Positions 62,501-64,000 of a DNA stretch of 64,000 bases are shown in pieces. The position numbers and the translations under genes are program-made. The first letter of the stretch is position 1, and every line of letters starts with the position of its first letter. Source of the DNA: Prevotella sp. HJM029. Its GTDB lineage: Bacteria > Bacteroidota > Bacteroidia > Bacteroidales > Bacteroidaceae. The DNA lies in the NCBI RefSeq assembly GCF_000599605.1, contig NZ_KK082662.1, positions 7,013 through 71,012 on the forward strand, in the 5' to 3' direction. The notes beneath the pieces were generated by a model. The model was given only the letters and a program-made list of their open reading frames with translations. It did no database searches and was not told the DNA's origin.

Positions 62501-62916
62501 TCCACATCGACACTTGCTACGGCACCGGTGAGGTTTACCTTTTTCTGTTGGCCATAGCCCACAACGACGACTTCGTCTAATAGGGCATTGTCGGGAACGA
62601 GCTTCACGCTCATGTTGCTTTTCGCCCGCTGTTCAATGGTTTTATAACCTAAGAATGAAATCTTGAGTTTGGCGGAGCCATCAACATTCAGTTGAAAGGC
62701 ACCTTTATTGTCGGAAATAGTTCCGCGCGTGCTGCCAATCTCTGTGATGCTTGCTCCCACAACAGGCTCTCCATTCTCATCGACGATGATGCCCTTAACT
62801 AAGATTGTTGCAGGATGTTGAGCAACCATCAAGGGTGGTTGCGCCGCGAAAGCGAGTCCTGCCCCTGCATGACATGACAGCCAAATCGCTCCAAAAAGCA
62901 CAATGCGTTGTTTCAT
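59548..62916 (-). CDS. SusC/RagA-family TonB-dependent transporter (peptidoglycan locus)
   Basis: 1122 residues from the ATG at 62916 (MKQRIVLFG), which gives a good signal peptide ending AFA; the frame extends to 62994 without support. A CarboxypepD_reg-like domain starts at VKGIIVDENGEPVVGASI, the TonB-box/linker is DEVVVVGYGQQKK, the plug contains LIVVDGMPTDDLSM, and a long barrel ends WAIGLQVTL. It imports a large ligand with the SusD that follows. First gene of the co-directional block ending at murQ. Confidence 0.95.
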   Translation of the reverse strand: MKQRIVLFGAIWLSCHAGAGLAFAAQPPLMVAQHPATILVKGIIVDENGEPVVGASITEIGSTRGTISDNKGAFQLNVDGSAKLKISFLGYKTIEQRAKSNMSVKLVPDNALLDEVVVVGYGQQKKVNLTGAVASVDVDKTLGSRPEQDVAKALQGAIPGLTILSNNGSLEGNPSISIRGLGTLSNGQKSAPLIVVDGMPTDDLSMISGNDIESISVLKDASSSAIYGARAAFGVILINTKQAKKGDRISVKYNGQFSWDQATVLPDYPSVPEQLRAGLIGKKRAGETTPELFGMYFDKLLPYAEAWERQHGGKKGYSLMQPYQSMDNVGDYYFDHGTPLYYANYDIRKIWYDNAAPAQTHDVSISGSSGRTTFYTSLGYDAKRDIMKFNPGERTRYNAVLNLQTDLTDWLKAGIRFNYTRRHFSAADPWTNIYQYIWRWGSYFVPSGIFQAADGTQYDNRMIALQKQASRRVSTHDALRMNAFLKANITKDLTLNVDYTYQIDNFNSKTSDHSVYGMNWAGTAPGYIVTPSNANATRSNSKSNSWVANAYMNYAHSFNDTHNLNVMVGVNGENFTSDYFSAMRKKLYDEAFPELNLAYGEMKDAVIDSNTDDHSSAGYFGRINYDYKGIYLLELNGRYDGSSKFRAGDRWAFFPSFSLGYRFTEEPYWKNLKNMVSNGKLRFSYGEIGNEAVGSNMFLSTTTAYNVSSLGFMWLDKKGGKRNMFTRPTWVNPSLTWERIQTKNLGLDLGFLDNQFTLTAEIFERLTKDMLAPGNAIPSAVGANAPYTNAGELRSRGWELTLAWRKQFKKDFGLYANFSIGDSKVKVKKWNNSKRIIGHTNDVSYAYEGETWGDIWGFETDRYFTPDDFTSKNPDGSWNYKPGIADQKGIQTGNFVYGPGDIKFKDLNGDGKIDGGKGTLEDHGDLKVIGNCLPRYEYSFHIGGNYKGFDLDLFFQGVGKRSVWNISAFNFPLMRNPDLALYANQTKYNVYDPDHGIVNISESNDYPCLWPGNEDKGNVPALADGGGSHNYYPQSKYLVNMSYLRLKNVTLGYTLPKQLTRKAYVESLRLYVSANNLFLLHKGNGNLPLDPEINTGDGVKYGGWGRTLPITRSWAIGLQVTL

Positions 62917-63046
62917 AAGCTTTGTTTTATTGTTATGATATAATGTTGTCGGGTGCCTTGAGGAGGGTGCGGTAGGCAGCGTCGTCGTTGACACCTTTTG
63001 TTAATAGAAACTTTTGTAGCAAATAGTTTTATTGACGCAAATTTGC
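62917..63046. other. Leader region of the SusC gene
   Basis: The 262-bp gap before the P-type ATPase gene holds the presumed promoter and leader. On the minus strand TTTG near 63041 and an imperfect CTATTTG near 63024 might be a promoter, but the match is poor. No riboswitch fold is evident. Confidence 0.3.
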
Positions 63047-63088
63047 AAAAAAAAGAGGAGATATGCAAATTTATCTCCTCTTTTTTTT
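63047..63088. terminator. Bidirectional intrinsic terminator
   Basis: AAAAAAAAGAGGAGATA (63047-63063) and TATCTCCTCTTTTTTTT (63072-63088) form a perfect inverted repeat with an 8-nt loop, giving a G/C-containing stem with T-runs on both strands. On the minus strand it ends the P-type ATPase transcript. Confidence 0.85.
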
Positions 63089-63178
63089 GTTGTGTATAGA
63101 AATTCTTTCTATAACAATCGCGTCTTATGCACGAAAGTGGCGAATGGTAGACTTGTCGTATATAGGTTTTGTCTTGGC

Positions 63179-64000
63179 CTATCCTTTGAGGCTGAGGGTA
63201 CGCATGGCGTTGAGCACGGCCAGTACGGTGACGCCCACGTCTGCAAAGACTGCCATCCACATGCTGGCCCATCCGACGGTTGCTAACACGAGCACGGCCA
63301 CCTTGACGCCGATGGCGAAGATTGCATTTTGATGTGCGATAGCGATGATTTGTCGGGCGAGGCTGATGGCGCGTACCACCTTTGAAGGCTTGTCGTCCAT
63401 GAGCACCACGTCGGCAGCTTCAATGGCTGCATCAGAACCGAGACCACCCATTGCAATACCCACGTCGGCACGTGCCAGCACGGGGGCATCGTTGATGCCG
63501 TCGCCCACGAAGAGCAGACTGCCGCCATTGCGTTTCTGCCGCATGAGCAGCTCTACATGCGCTACCTTGTCGGCGGGTAGAAGCTCGGTAGCCACTTGAT
63601 CGATGTGTAGTTCGCGGGCCACCTGCTGTCCTACATCGTGGTGATCGCCGGTGAGCATCACGGTCTGCTCTACACCCATGGCTTTGAGTTGTGCGATGGT
63701 TGCAGCGGCATCAGACTTCAGCTCGTCAGCGATGACGATATGCCCCATGTAAACGCCCTCGACAGCGATATGCACCACAGTGCCCTTGAGATGACAGGCA
63801 TGCCAATGCGCTCCCACGCTGTCCATGAGCTTAGTGTTGCCCACGCACACCTGTTTGCCATTAACTCGTGCGCGGATGCCTTGTCCAGCCACCTCCTCGG
63901 TTTGCTCCACTGTGCAACCATCGGCTTCATGCCCAAAGGCTTCGCGCAACGACTGGGCGATGGGGTGGGTAGAGAAGCGTTCCACGTGGGCGGCGAGGTG
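63179..64000 (-). CDS. Heavy-metal-translocating P-type ATPase, C-terminal part (cut by window edge)
   Basis: The last 273 codons of a P1B-type ATPase; the frame runs open to the window edge, and the GTG at 63985 is internal. The HP motif (STHPIAQSL) of the nucleotide-binding domain, the TGDHHDVG motif and the hinge VGDGINDAPVLARADVGIAMG are present, followed by the two C-terminal membrane helices. Without the N-terminal metal-binding domain and the CPC helix, metal specificity (Cd/Zn/Co or Cu) cannot be read. It ends at a bidirectional terminator. Confidence 0.93.
   Translation of the reverse strand, partial: HLAAHVERFSTHPIAQSLREAFGHEADGCTVEQTEEVAGQGIRARVNGKQVCVGNTKLMDSVGAHWHACHLKGTVVHIAVEGVYMGHIVIADELKSDAAATIAQLKAMGVEQTVMLTGDHHDVGQQVARELHIDQVATELLPADKVAHVELLMRQKRNGGSLLFVGDGINDAPVLARADVGIAMGGLGSDAAIEAADVVLMDDKPSKVVRAISLARQIIAIAHQNAIFAIGVKVAVLVLATVGWASMWMAVFADVGVTVLAVLNAMRTLSLKG

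Overview
The window looks like chromosomal DNA of a Bacteroidales bacterium, most likely Prevotellaceae. The evidence is two SusC/SusD (RagA/RagB) pairs, a SprA translocon protein of the type IX secretion system directly behind ruvA, tight operons with ATGA/TAATG overlaps, and many Bacteroidetes-type -7 promoter elements (TAnnTTTG) upstream of genes, two of them with a TTTG box 19-20 bp further upstream. I did not identify the species.

Layout. 0-3 kb: amino-sugar genes, namely a NagB-like/PIG-L fusion and an authentic nagB. 3-8 kb: housekeeping and repair genes (nitroreductase, DnaQ-like exonuclease, fabI, udk, a DNA glycosylase, a secreted EEP-family phosphoesterase). 8-9.5 kb: the first of two DUF6261-like paralogues, behind a tandem array. 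9.6-16.4 kb: dxs-trkA-trkH, then a His-rich CobW-family GTPase with a HAD phosphatase. 16.5-22.4 kb: a SusC-SusD-ComEC operon. 22.8-32 kb: an FMN-binding exported protein, then ruvA-sprA-GNAT. 32-34 kb: a second array and the second DUF6261-like gene. 34-42.6 kb: mutY, a Pif1-like helicase, a lipoprotein, PBP4-type dacB with a PH-domain gene, an Xaa-Pro aminopeptidase and mdh. 42.6-46 kb: an AT-rich accessory island with two decayed gene remnants, an unrecognised gene and a uracil-DNA-glycosylase-superfamily gene. 46-47 kb: threonine aldolase. 47.4-63 kb: a long co-directional block that reads as peptidoglycan/MurNAc scavenging: SusC, SusD, amidase, GT2, MurT/AmpG-like transporter, NamZ, NagX-like protein, MurNAc/GlcNAc kinase and MurQ. 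The right edge holds the C-terminal part of a heavy-metal P-type ATPase.

How the genes may work together. The MurNAc block would bring cell-wall glycopeptides through SusCD, strip peptides (amidase), release terminal MurNAc (NamZ), import it (MFS), phosphorylate it (kinase) and cleave the lactyl ether (MurQ). The GlcNAc-6-P produced would then need NagA, which is not in this window, before reaching NagB at the left end.

The most striking non-coding signal is a family of at least five intergenic tandem arrays with unrelated unit sequences but the same 41-42 bp period. In four of them each unit carries a small inverted repeat kept in register, and the arms of those dyads change together between units. 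Two arrays lie immediately upstream of the two DUF6261-like paralogues.
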